From RH-AL1 sp965198485 (GTDB lineage Bacteria; Pseudomonadota; Alphaproteobacteria; Rhizobiales; Beijerinckiaceae), in contig CBDAPQ010000005.1 in NCBI GenBank assembly GCA_965198485.1, positions 3,658,001 through 3,722,000 of the forward strand: 64,000 nucleotides of DNA. The letters are read 5' to 3'. Shown here piece by piece: positions 21,889-29,889 of the stretch. A model generated the notes under the pieces. The model had not been told where the DNA came from, ran no database searches, and saw only the letters and a list, made by a program, of their open reading frames with translations. How positions within the stretch are numbered: position 1 is the first letter of the stretch; each line of letters opens with the position of its first letter. The translations under genes and the position numbers were made by a program.

Positions 21889-21920
21889 AACGCACATCGC
21901 TTGAACCAGGGCACACGGAT

Positions 21921-22307
21921 GTGACCAGGACTGCTTTAGAAGACGGCCCCTCGCCCACGGAGACTCAACACTGCTGCCCGAAGGTCGCGCCGGTGCTGGC
22001 GCGGGTCGGCGACAAGTGGAGCATGTTCATCGTTATGCTGCTGGGCGACGGCCCGGTGCGCTTCAACGAACTGAAGCGGCGCGTCGAAGGCATCTCGCAG
22101 CGCATGCTCAGCCTGACTTTGCGCAATCTGGAACGCGACGGCCTGGTGTCGCGCACCGTGACCGCGAGCGTGCCCGTACGGGTCGACTACGCGCTGACCG
22201 ACCTCGGCCGCTCCCTGGCCGAACCGGTCAAGCGGCTCGGCGAATGGGCGCAGGCCCACCACGACGACATCGCCGCCGCCCGGCACCGCTACGGCCGGGT
22301 GGCGTAG
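21921..22307 (+). CDS. HxlR family transcriptional regulator
   Basis: A 128-residue winged-helix regulator. CCPKVAPVLARVGDKWSMFIV (helix 1 and the conserved GDKW), then LLGDGPVRFNELKRRVEGIS and QRMLSLTLRNLERDGLVSR (recognition helix), the wing VPVRVDYALTDLGRSL and the C-terminal dimerisation helix. A Cys pair near residues 18-19 is at the place where redox- or quinone-sensing HxlR/DUF24 members (YodB, CatR) carry their reactive cysteine. The start is GTG. It is divergent from azoR and probably represses it and itself. Confidence 0.9.
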   Translation: MTRTALEDGPSPTETQHCCPKVAPVLARVGDKWSMFIVMLLGDGPVRFNELKRRVEGISQRMLSLTLRNLERDGLVSRTVTASVPVRVDYALTDLGRSLAEPVKRLGEWAQAHHDDIAAARHRYGRVA

Positions 22308-22326
22308 GCCCGAAACGATGCGGGGT

Positions 22327-22480
22327 AAGCCCCTCCTCCCCTTGCGGGAGAAGGGCGCGAAGCGCCGAGTGAGGGGTCGCTCGATCCTGGAAGGTTGGGC
22401 CGGGGCAGAGATGAACGGCGACGTTTCCCGACCCCTCATCCGCCCTTCGGGCACCTTCTCCCGCGAAGGGAGAAGGGCTT
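22327..22480. repeat. Long palindromic intergenic repeat, second family
   Basis: The left part has CCCTTGCGGGAGAAGGGCGC and GAGTGAGGGGTC; the right part has GACCCCTCATCCGCCCTTCG and CTTCTCCCGCGAAGGGAGAA. Left and right are largely complementary. This is the common bacterial intergenic type with CTTCTCCC arms. It lies between the HxlR gene and the convergent TPR gene. A shorter stem of the same kind occurs at 41359-41384. Confidence 0.75.
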
Positions 22481-22498
22481 CCCCGGAACACGGCTAAC

Positions 22499-23452
22499 CT
22501 AGATCCCCTGTCCCTCGACCTCGAGCGTCAGCTTCTCGACGAGCTTCTCAAGTTCGGGCTGGTGCGGGTAGACGGCAAGTTCGCGGCGGTAGACCTGGAG
22601 GGCGCGCTTGTCGAAGCCGGTGCGCTGCAAGATCATGGCCATGCCGCTCAGCGCGGCGAAATGGTTGGGATCGAGCTTCAGCACCTGCTCGACGTCGCTC
22701 ATGGCGCCGTCGAGGTCGCCGACGAGGAAGCGCGCCGAGGCCCGCTTGTTCCAGCCCTCGGCCCAGCCCGGCTGCAGCGCGACGACACGGTCCAGCACCT
22801 GGATCGCCAGCGGGTAGTTCTTGTCCGCGATGGCCTTCTCGGCGCGCGTCATGAGCAGGTCGGCGGTGTCGGACCCCGAGCGCAGCCAAACCGCCGCGAT
22901 GAGCGAGGCCAATCCCTTGGATTCATCCTCGTCCTTGGCCTGGGCGAGCTTGCCGTAGAGATCCTCGAGCGTGCGGCGCCTGGAGACGGCCATCGACGGT
23001 CGCGGCGTCAGCGCCTTGCGGATCTGCGCCTGCTTCTCCTCGGGCGTCGGCAGCGGCACCTTGGGCGCCGCGGGGCGGGCCTCCCGGTGCGGCACGACCC
23101 CGCCCGGCCCGATGACGGTGCCGCCGAACGCGTCGGCGCCGGAGCGGCCGCCGAAGCCGCCGTAAGCCCGGCCGCCACCGTCCGCGCCGCGACGACCGCC
23201 GCCCGGGGTCACCGTGCCGTACTCGTGGTAGAGATCGGAGTCGGGGGTAGCCGCGCGCGGCGCACTGGCCTCGGGCGGGTCGTCGCTGCCGGGACCATAG
23301 ACGTGGCTGCCGCGCGGCATCGCGATCGGCGGAAAGCCGGGAATGCGCAGCAGCGGCGGCGCGTCGCCGTCTTCCGTCGCGGAAGCAGAAAGCGCCGGCG
23401 ACAGGATCGCCAGCGCCGTTAGGAGGGAGATAAGCCGTCCAATGAGCGCCAT
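22499..23452 (-). CDS. Exported TPR-containing protein
   Basis: 317 residues. A signal peptide (ALIGRLISLLTALAILSPAL, cleavage near residue 25) is followed by a Pro- and Gly-rich disordered region to about residue 130. A helical C-terminal part follows with TPR-like units (DKNYPLAIQVLDRVVALQPGWAEGW..., VGDLDGAMSDVEQVLKLDPN..., GFDKRALQVYRRELAVYPHQ). It is probably periplasmic and likely an interaction scaffold. Partner unknown. It is transcribed away from the rpmJ-side region with about 80 bases between them. Confidence 0.82.
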   Translation of the reverse strand: MALIGRLISLLTALAILSPALSASATEDGDAPPLLRIPGFPPIAMPRGSHVYGPGSDDPPEASAPRAATPDSDLYHEYGTVTPGGGRRGADGGGRAYGGFGGRSGADAFGGTVIGPGGVVPHREARPAAPKVPLPTPEEKQAQIRKALTPRPSMAVSRRRTLEDLYGKLAQAKDEDESKGLASLIAAVWLRSGSDTADLLMTRAEKAIADKNYPLAIQVLDRVVALQPGWAEGWNKRASARFLVGDLDGAMSDVEQVLKLDPNHFAALSGMAMILQRTGFDKRALQVYRRELAVYPHQPELEKLVEKLTLEVEGQGI

Positions 23453-23532
23453 CGCAACAGGCTAGGACGGGACGGCCGAAACGTCAAAGCGTCCCGACGC
23501 AGCCGTTTACTGGTGCGCGCGGGGCAAAGGCA

Positions 23533-23658
23533 TCAGCCCTGGCGGGCCTTGAAGCGCTTCTGCACCTTGTTGATGATGTAGACGCGGCCCTTGCGGCGCA
23601 CGAGCTGGTTCATGCGATGGCGTCCGCGCAGGGACTTCAGCGAATTGCGGACCTTCAT
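23533..23658 (-). CDS. rpmJ: 50S ribosomal protein L36
   Basis: A 41-residue basic protein with MKVRNSLKSLRGRHR at the N-terminus and KRFKARQG at the end, an exact pattern for the cysteine-free L36 of Alphaproteobacteria. The zinc-binding cysteines of the other L36 type are absent. The gene is too short to be found by length filters. A 9-bp stem (23684-23706) lies in its leader. Confidence 0.95.
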   Translation of the reverse strand: MKVRNSLKSLRGRHRMNQLVRRKGRVYIINKVQKRFKARQG

Positions 23659-23683
23659 GGCACTCGACCTTCGGAACGGAAAG

Positions 23684-23706
23684 GCGCCGGACACGAGGTC
23701 CGGCGC
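23684..23706 (-). promoter_or_regulatory. Stem-loop in the rpmJ leader
   Basis: GCGCCGGAC and GTCCGGCGC pair perfectly around a 5-base loop, ending 26 bases before the rpmJ start codon. No T-run follows, so it is not a standard terminator; it could affect translation or RNA stability. Confidence 0.35.
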
Positions 23707-23840
23707 GGGTTGGAGGCTGTATGCCGGAAGGCGCGCGTGAGATCAAGCCGCCGGCCGTCGCCACGCCTCCCCCGCACCACGCCACGGCCGAGGCGCAGAT
23801 CGTGACATCTTCTTCATGTGGCCGAACGCAGGCGTGATTT

Positions 23841-23927
23841 CGGGCCTTGTCGACGTAAGCGACAATAGCCCGCCTTTATGTCGATGGACCGCGACACCGA
23901 CACGTCTTCTTGTCGACGTTCGTCGAC
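23841..23927 (+). promoter_or_regulatory. Two hairpins in the metC upstream region
   Basis: The first hairpin (23841-23872) pairs CGGGC and TTGTCG with CGACAA and GCCCG around a 7-base loop with small bulges. The second (23912-23927) pairs GTCGAC with GTCGAC around GTTC. They lie 140-225 bases before the metC start. They do not match SAM-II or other riboswitch consensus sequences I know; function unassigned. Confidence 0.3.
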
Positions 23928-24065
23928 TTTGGCAGGGCTACATGTCGCGGCTCGCGACGTGCCAGTCCGGATGGCCGAGGGCGGTGCCCACCTGGACAGC
24001 TCCCGGCGTTTCGGTTATGTTACCTAGACCTTGCGGGCAACACGATCAAGCGCCCCGGAGATGGC

Positions 24066-25256
24066 ATGCGAGACGATACCTCTGACAGCCGCGCCAATTG
24101 GAGCCTGCGGACGCGGATGAGCGCGGCCGGGCGGCGGCCGGCGGAACAGTTCGGCTACGTCAACACCCCGATCTATCGCGGCTCCACCGTGCTGTTCCCG
24201 ACCTACGACGACTTGGTGAGGCGCACCGGCCGCTTCTCCTACGGCACCGCCGGCACCCCGACGACGCAGGCGCTGGAGGAGGCCTGGAGCGAGCTCGCCG
24301 GCGCCGCCACCACCGTGCTGACCCCCTCCGGGCTCGCCGCCCTCACGGTGGCGCTGCTGACCGCGCTGCAGGCCGGCGACCACGCCTTGGTGATGGACAG
24401 CGTCTACCGGCCGACGCGGCATTTCTGCGACACCATGCTGGCGCGGTTCGGCATCACGGTCACCTATTTCGACCCGATGCTGCCGGCGGCCGAGGTCGCG
24501 GCGCTGGTGCGGGAGAACACGAGGGCGATGATGCTGGAGGCGCCGGGATCGCAGAGCTTCGAGGTGCCCGACCTGCCGGCGCTGGTCGACGTGGCGCGGG
24601 AGAACAACCTCTGCACCATCCTCGACAACACCTGGGCGACGCCGCTCTTCCTGCCGCCGCACGCGCTGGGCATCGACATGGCGGTCGAGGCCGGCACCAA
24701 GTACCTTTCCGGCCATTCCGACTTGCTGCTCGGCCTGACCTCGGCCAACGAGCGCTGGGCGGCCCCGTTGCGCGCCACCTTCGATTGCTTCGCCATGCTG
24801 GCCGGCCCCGAGGACGTCTTCCTCGGGCTGCGCGGGCTGCGCACGCTGCACCTGCGGCTGCGCGAGGCGCAGGCTCAGGGGCTGGCGATGGCGCACTGGT
24901 TCGCGGCGCGGCCGGAAGTGTCGCGGGTGCTGCACCCGGCCCTGCCCGACTGCCCCGGTCACGCCCACTGGGCGCGCGACTTCAAGGGATCGACGGGGCT
25001 GTTCTCGGTGGTGCTGCACCCGGTGGCGCAGCCGGCGGTGGCGGCCATGCTCGACGGTCTCGAGCTCTTCGGCATGGGCTATTCCTGGGGCGGCTACGAG
25101 AGCCTGGTCATTCCCTTCGACTGCGCGAGCTATCGCAGCGCGACGCGCTGGCGGCCGGAGGGGCCGGCGCTGCGCTTCTCGATCGGCCTCGAAGATCCCG
25201 CCGACCTCCAGCGCGACCTCGACGCCGGCTTCGCCCGGCTGCGAGCGGCCGGGTGA
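24066..25256 (+). CDS. metC: Cystathionine beta-lyase
   Basis: A 396-residue PLP enzyme of the Cys/Met metabolism family, cleaving cystathionine to homocysteine, pyruvate and ammonia in methionine synthesis. Marks: VNTPIYRGSTVLFPTYDDL at about residue 32, FSYGTAGTPTTQALEEAWSE, SGLAALTVALL, ILDNTWATPLFLPP, and the PLP lysine in VEAGTKYLSGHSD (Lys212). YSWGGYESL near the C-terminus is typical of the MetC branch. The ATG at 24066 follows CCGGAGA; the longer frame upstream is not conserved. The related gamma-lyases are the main alternative. Confidence 0.92.
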   Translation: MRDDTSDSRANWSLRTRMSAAGRRPAEQFGYVNTPIYRGSTVLFPTYDDLVRRTGRFSYGTAGTPTTQALEEAWSELAGAATTVLTPSGLAALTVALLTALQAGDHALVMDSVYRPTRHFCDTMLARFGITVTYFDPMLPAAEVAALVRENTRAMMLEAPGSQSFEVPDLPALVDVARENNLCTILDNTWATPLFLPPHALGIDMAVEAGTKYLSGHSDLLLGLTSANERWAAPLRATFDCFAMLAGPEDVFLGLRGLRTLHLRLREAQAQGLAMAHWFAARPEVSRVLHPALPDCPGHAHWARDFKGSTGLFSVVLHPVAQPAVAAMLDGLELFGMGYSWGGYESLVIPFDCASYRSATRWRPEGPALRFSIGLEDPADLQRDLDAGFARLRAAG

Positions 25257-25339
25257 GGGCGGGCAAATGAGCGCGTCTTGCCGCGCGCTGTGGGCTCGGG
25301 CATGGTTCCAAGCCGGGGGCGTGCGGGGCGTGGAACGAG

Positions 25340-26140
25340 ATGCGTGAATTGCGGCTGGTGATGCTCGGCCTCGCGGCCGTCATGCTGCTGCTGCTCGCCG
25401 CCGGCTTCGTCGCCCGCGCCCTGCATCCGCCCGCGCGCGACCAGGAGCGTGCCGCAGGCGCGACGCGATCCCCGGGCGGTCCGCGGGCGAGGGTCGAGGC
25501 GGCGCTGGCCGATGCGCCGGACTACACCCGCTTCTTCGACCGGCTGCGGCTCGCCTTCCCCAGCGACTACGACGCCATCATGGCCTCGCTGGCCGCCAGC
25601 CAGGAGACGCGCGGCGGCGAGGCGGACGTCGACATCATGATGGCGGAGGCGGTGGCGGCGCTGCGCCGCGCCCACGGCGCCCTGGCCGCGCAGGCCTCGG
25701 ACGCGGCGCTCGGCCAGATCTTCAGCTCCAACCTGCGCGAGATGCGGGCGATGGGCGAGGCCAATCCCGAGCTCTGCGTCAGCTTCCTGTTCGGGTCTGC
25801 CGGCCCCGGCCTCGCGCGCTTCTCCGCCGAGCACCGCGCGCTGGTCGCCGACGATGCCATCGCCGGCCTCGACGCGATCAGCTCCGGCCGCAGCGAGCCC
25901 GTGGCCCGCGCCAAGCCCGACGAGGCCGACTTCCAGCAGCTCGACGCGGCGCTGAGCGCCAAGGGACTGACGCGGCCGCAGATCGAGGCGCTGCTCGACG
26001 GCAAGACCGCCGAGACGCCGATCCCCGATGCCGAGATGTGCCAGGCCGGCCAGACCTACCTCGCCACCCTCGCCACACTGCCCGAAGCCAGCCGCGACCG
26101 GCTCTACGCGCTGGCGGTCGATCTCATGGCGAAATCTTAG
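25340..26140 (+). CDS. Hypothetical membrane-anchored protein
   Basis: 266 residues with one N-terminal membrane segment (LRLVMLGLAAVMLLLLAAGF, about residues 4-23) and an otherwise helical, Ala-rich soluble part likely on the periplasmic side. Segments such as FFDRLRLAFPSDYDAIMASL and SNLREMRAMGEANPELCVSF look structured, with single Cys residues near positions 145 and 234 that could pair. No family recognised. The gene starts 84 bases after metC on the same strand and ends convergently with the PduO gene. Confidence 0.7.
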   Translation: MRELRLVMLGLAAVMLLLLAAGFVARALHPPARDQERAAGATRSPGGPRARVEAALADAPDYTRFFDRLRLAFPSDYDAIMASLAASQETRGGEADVDIMMAEAVAALRRAHGALAAQASDAALGQIFSSNLREMRAMGEANPELCVSFLFGSAGPGLARFSAEHRALVADDAIAGLDAISSGRSEPVARAKPDEADFQQLDAALSAKGLTRPQIEALLDGKTAETPIPDAEMCQAGQTYLATLATLPEASRDRLYALAVDLMAKS

Positions 26141-26174
26141 CGCGCGCCCGCCCGCCGGGTGGAAACAGACGTGC

Positions 26175-26762
26175 CTAGCGAAACTTGCCCGGCGCCCAAA
26201 GCACATCACCGGGACCGTGGTGGTTGGCGTAGCGGGCCGCGACGAAGAGGAAGTCCGAAAGGCGATTGAGGTACTTCATCGCCGGCGCGCCGACCGGCTC
26301 GTTGGGCGTGGCAGCGAGATGCACGATCAACCGCTCGGCGCGGCGTACGACGGTGCGCGCGACGTGGAGGTGTGCCGCCGCCGCCGAACCGGCGGGCAGT
26401 ACGAACGAGCGCAGCGGCGCGAGGTCGGCATTGAGCGCGTCGATATCGACCTCGAGGCGCTCGACCTGGGCCTCGACCACCCGCAGCGGCTCGTAGGGCA
26501 GAGGCTTGCCGCTGTCGGGCGCGCAGAGGTCAGCGCCGAGGTCGAAAAGATCGTTCTGGATGCGCGACAGCATGGCGTCCAGGTCGGCCAGAGCGGGATC
26601 GGTGGCCGTCGCGAGCCGCGCCACGCCGATCGTCGAATTGGCTTCGTCCACCGTGCCGTAGGTCTCGATGCGCAGGTCATCCTTCCGCCGGCGCTCGCCG
26701 GTGCCCAGCGCCGTCGTGCCGGCATCGCCGGTCTTCGTGTAGATGCGGTTCAGGACGACCAT
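26175..26762 (-). CDS. Cob(I)yrinic acid a,c-diamide adenosyltransferase, PduO type
   Basis: A 195-residue ATP:corrinoid adenosyltransferase that attaches the 5'-deoxyadenosyl group to cob(I)alamin. PduO-family marks: RIYTKTGDAGTTALGTGER at the N-terminus (ATP binding), IETYGTVDEANSTIGVAR, QNDLFDLGADLC, and RTVVRRAERLIVHLAA with YLNRLSDFLFVAARYAN near the C-terminus. It fits with cobQ and cobD elsewhere in the window in indicating coenzyme B12 synthesis or salvage. It ends convergently with the preceding gene and is followed upstream by a HIG1-type gene 10 bases away, so the two are probably co-transcribed. Confidence 0.95.
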   Translation of the reverse strand: MVVLNRIYTKTGDAGTTALGTGERRRKDDLRIETYGTVDEANSTIGVARLATATDPALADLDAMLSRIQNDLFDLGADLCAPDSGKPLPYEPLRVVEAQVERLEVDIDALNADLAPLRSFVLPAGSAAAAHLHVARTVVRRAERLIVHLAATPNEPVGAPAMKYLNRLSDFLFVAARYANHHGPGDVLWAPGKFR

Positions 26763-26772
26763 GGTGCGGGTC

Positions 26773-26982
26773 TCAATGCGGGTGATGGTGGAAATAGTCG
26801 CGTACGGCGAGCACGCTCATGATGATCACGATCGCCGCGAACTGCAGCCCGATGCGCCAGCGCATCAGCCTCTGCGACAGGTTGGGGTCGCCGCCACGCC
26901 ACATGTTGACGAGCCCCAGGACGAGGACCACCGCGACGGCGCCACAGGCGACGGCTACGAGGAGGCTTGTGGCTTTCTGCAT
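26773..26982 (-). CDS. HIG1-domain twin-transmembrane protein
   Basis: 69 residues with two membrane helices (about 7-25 and 45-62) joined by NMWRGGDPNLSQRLMRWRIG, the signature of hypoxia-induced-protein (HIG1) domain proteins, which in mitochondria and Alphaproteobacteria associate with respiratory complexes. A His-rich tail (HHHPH) closes it. It lies 10 bases upstream of the PduO gene in the same direction. Confidence 0.85.
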   Translation of the reverse strand: MQKATSLLVAVACGAVAVVLVLGLVNMWRGGDPNLSQRLMRWRIGLQFAAIVIIMSVLAVRDYFHHHPH

Positions 26983-27104
26983 CTCGATCCTTCGCCGCCG
27001 AGGCGCCCTTGAGGGTGTTCCGGGCGGGGCATCACGCCACGATCGACCGCCCGCGCGTCAAGTCGCTCGGGATCATGATGGCAGCGGCCTTTTAGCCGGC
27101 CGAC

Positions 27105-29840
27105 TCAATAAGAGCGCAGAAGCCGCTCAAGATAGTCGATCTCCCCCTGGTCGCGCGCGGGATCGCTCAAGCGGCGCCTCAGCTCCTCCAGCACGCGTTG
27201 GGCACGCTGCGCCGCCGGGATCCCCAGCGGGTCGAAGCGCGAGTTGGAGTTCAGCGTGTTGTTGCCGCCGCGGGGACGCCCCAGCGGATCGGCGTCGCCG
27301 GTCTGCTGCCCCTGTTCCGAGCTCTGCGACCCCGCCTGCTCGCCGCCCTGGTCACCGCCGGGCTGCTCGCCGCCCTGCTGCTTCTGCAGCGCGTCGGCAA
27401 GCTTCTTGGCCCCTTTGCCGAGCGCGTCGAGTGCCCGGCCCTGAGCGTCGACCGCCTGGCCCGAGTTCTCGCCCTCGCCCTGCTTCAACGCCTCCTCGGC
27501 CTCGCGCATGTCGTCGCCGGCATCGCCGAGCTGGCTTTGGCCTTCGCCGGCCTGCTTCAGCTTCTTCTGGATCTCGCCGAGGCGGTCGCGCAGCTCCTGC
27601 TGGCGCTGGCCGAGGCTCTTGCCTTGCCCGGCCTTCCCTTGTCCGCCCTCGCCTTCCTGTCCCTGGCCCTGCTGACCCCGGCCCTGCTGGCCCTGCCCGC
27701 GCTGGCCCTGCCCCTGCGAGCGTCCCGGCCGGCCCGGTCGCATCCCCGGCATGCCCTCCATCCCGGGCTGCGGATCGCCCTCCTCCTCACCCTGGCGCTC
27801 GGATTGCTGCTCCCGGCCCTGGCCCTTCTTGAAGGTTTCGTCGCGCAGGTCCTGCTGGTCGCGCATCATCTGGTCGAGCTGGTTCAGACCCTCGGCCACG
27901 GCGCGGGCCTGCGGATCGGCCTTCTGGCGCTTGGCGGTCTTGAGGTTCTCGAGCAGGTCCTGCAACTCGTCGAGCGCCTTCTTGGCCTCTTCGCGGTTGC
28001 CGGACTTGGCCTGCTCCTTCAGCCGGTCGATGAGCTTCTGCAGGTCGTTCTTGCTGATCGTCTTGGCGTTCTTGCTCGATTGCGCCTGCTGCTGGTCCTT
28101 CTTGTCCTGCTCGGCGAGCTCCTTCAGGAACTTGTCCATCGCCGCCTGGAGATCCTCGGTCAGCTTGGCGATCTCCTCGGGCGGGGCGCGGCGATCGATG
28201 GCGTCGCGCAGCGCCTTCTCGGCATTGCGCAGAGCCTTCTCCGCCTCGGTCAGGTCGCCGTTCTCGATCTGCAGCGCCATGCCCCAGAGGAAGTCGGCTA
28301 CCGCGACCAGCTGCGGCTTGGTCTGGGCCTGCGCCAGCGTGTCGCGAGCGAAGCGCAGGCCGAGGTAGACGCCCGAACTCTCGCCGAAGGCCTCCGGCTC
28401 GATCATCATCGCCTCGAGCGCCGCCGCCACCTGGTTGCGGTGACCGGGGTCGAGCACGAGGTTGCGGCGCTGCTCCACCAGCGCGCGCGCGATCGGGTTG
28501 GTGAAAGGCTTCTCCGGCAGCACGATCTCGACAGGCTCGCTGCGTCCTTCGTTGCCGCCCTCGTCTTTGGCGACGAGCACCATGGTGGCACTGGCCCCAG
28601 CCCAGGGGCTCTCGGACAGATCGGCCGTGGTCTCGCCGTCGCCGAGGCCGTGGCTCAGTCCCGGCAGCGAGAGTAGCACCTTGGGTGGATCGACGAGGGC
28701 GGGACCGGTCGCCGGCGTCCCGTCGATCTTCGGGCTGGAGAACTGCGCCTCGGCGGAAGCCACGCCGTAATCGTCACCGACGGTGTAGGCCAGCGTCAGC
28801 GAACCGCGCGCGTTGTGCTTGGGGACATCGCGCAACGCGATCGTCGGCGGCCTGTCGGGAATCGCGGCCAAATCGTAGATCCCGCGCAGGCCGCCGCCGT
28901 GGCGCAGCGTCAGGCGGCTGTCGCCGTGCAGCACCAGCCTGGTCTCGCTGTCACCGGGCACGCCTGGGGCTATCGCCGTATCCTGCTGAGCCGGCTCCGG
29001 CTTGGCACCATCGCTGGCGGCATCCTTCCTGAGCTTTGCAGGAAGCAACAACGGCCCCGAGGTCTCGACCTCGACGGGGCTGCCGCCGGACGAGCGGATC
29101 ACGACCGTGGAGCCCGCGGGCGCGGCGAGGCGCAGCGGATGCGTGGGATCGCGGGCGGCGTCGGAGGCGAGGTCGAGCAGCACCGGCGGCTTGCCGGTGT
29201 AGGCCGGCGGGTCGATCCAGGCGTCGATGCGGTAGCCGGGTCCCGCCGCCGCCGGATCGCCGAAGTCGAAGGCGGCGGCGACGCGGGCGTAGCGCTGCGG
29301 TCCGGCGACGATGGCGCAGGCGAACAGCGCCGCGACGATGCCGAAGCGCAGCGCATAGCGGTCCAGCTCCACGGCGCGTGGCGAGGGCCGGCCGGCGCTG
29401 AGGCGGGCGGCCTCGGCCTCGGCCCGGCGCTGGTGCAGCGCCCACAAAGCATCGGTGGCGGGGTCGCGGCCGGCGGCGGCGAGCCGGTCGTCGAGCGCCG
29501 CGGCGGGCCGGTGCACCACACCCGAGGCGCGATCGACGCGGCGCAGCGCGTCGGCGCGGCTCAGCGGCCTGAGGCGCCAGAGACCAAAGGTGGACAGGAC
29601 GAACGCTGCGGCGAAGACGGCGAGTCCGGCCGCCCGCGCCCAATGCGGCACGGCGAGCCATAGCCCGAGCCAGGACACGGCGAGGAACACGCCGAAGACC
29701 ACGAGCGGCGGGATCAGGCCGCGCCAGAGGCGCTCCCAGAGATCGAGGCCGCGCGCCGCCGCAACGAGGCGGGCGAGGCGGCGCTCGACGGGGCTCGGCT
29801 GCGGATTGTTGGCGGACTCGGGCAAAGCGGGCTTGGACAA
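27105..29840 (-). CDS. DUF4175 / TIGR02302 family membrane protein
   Basis: 911 residues. Two N-terminal membrane helices (about 42-85), a third near 165-185, then a periplasmic part with immunoglobulin-like beta segments (PGYRIDAWIDPPAYTGKPPV, GSLTLAYTVGDDYGVASAEA). A long helical region with coiled-coil character follows from about residue 450, then a low-complexity Gln/Gly/Glu-rich stretch at about 690-760 and more coiled coil. This order is that of the alphaproteobacterial TIGR02302 family, whose function is unknown; an envelope role is inferred. It follows lysA with 49 bases between and is likely in the lptM-lysA transcript. Confidence 0.9.
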   Translation of the reverse strand: MSKPALPESANNPQPSPVERRLARLVAAARGLDLWERLWRGLIPPLVVFGVFLAVSWLGLWLAVPHWARAAGLAVFAAAFVLSTFGLWRLRPLSRADALRRVDRASGVVHRPAAALDDRLAAAGRDPATDALWALHQRRAEAEAARLSAGRPSPRAVELDRYALRFGIVAALFACAIVAGPQRYARVAAAFDFGDPAAAGPGYRIDAWIDPPAYTGKPPVLLDLASDAARDPTHPLRLAAPAGSTVVIRSSGGSPVEVETSGPLLLPAKLRKDAASDGAKPEPAQQDTAIAPGVPGDSETRLVLHGDSRLTLRHGGGLRGIYDLAAIPDRPPTIALRDVPKHNARGSLTLAYTVGDDYGVASAEAQFSSPKIDGTPATGPALVDPPKVLLSLPGLSHGLGDGETTADLSESPWAGASATMVLVAKDEGGNEGRSEPVEIVLPEKPFTNPIARALVEQRRNLVLDPGHRNQVAAALEAMMIEPEAFGESSGVYLGLRFARDTLAQAQTKPQLVAVADFLWGMALQIENGDLTEAEKALRNAEKALRDAIDRRAPPEEIAKLTEDLQAAMDKFLKELAEQDKKDQQQAQSSKNAKTISKNDLQKLIDRLKEQAKSGNREEAKKALDELQDLLENLKTAKRQKADPQARAVAEGLNQLDQMMRDQQDLRDETFKKGQGREQQSERQGEEEGDPQPGMEGMPGMRPGRPGRSQGQGQRGQGQQGRGQQGQGQEGEGGQGKAGQGKSLGQRQQELRDRLGEIQKKLKQAGEGQSQLGDAGDDMREAEEALKQGEGENSGQAVDAQGRALDALGKGAKKLADALQKQQGGEQPGGDQGGEQAGSQSSEQGQQTGDADPLGRPRGGNNTLNSNSRFDPLGIPAAQRAQRVLEELRRRLSDPARDQGEIDYLERLLRSY

Positions 29841-29889
29841 AGGCGCTCCTGCGGTCCCGCGCGGCGGCGGGACGGGCGTCTGGCATGTG

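Noticed and set aside
27720..27790. CRISPR-like or tandem repeat in the Gln/Gly-rich part of the DUF4175 gene
   Set aside because: The repetition comes from low-complexity codons inside a coding frame; no spacers and no regular period.
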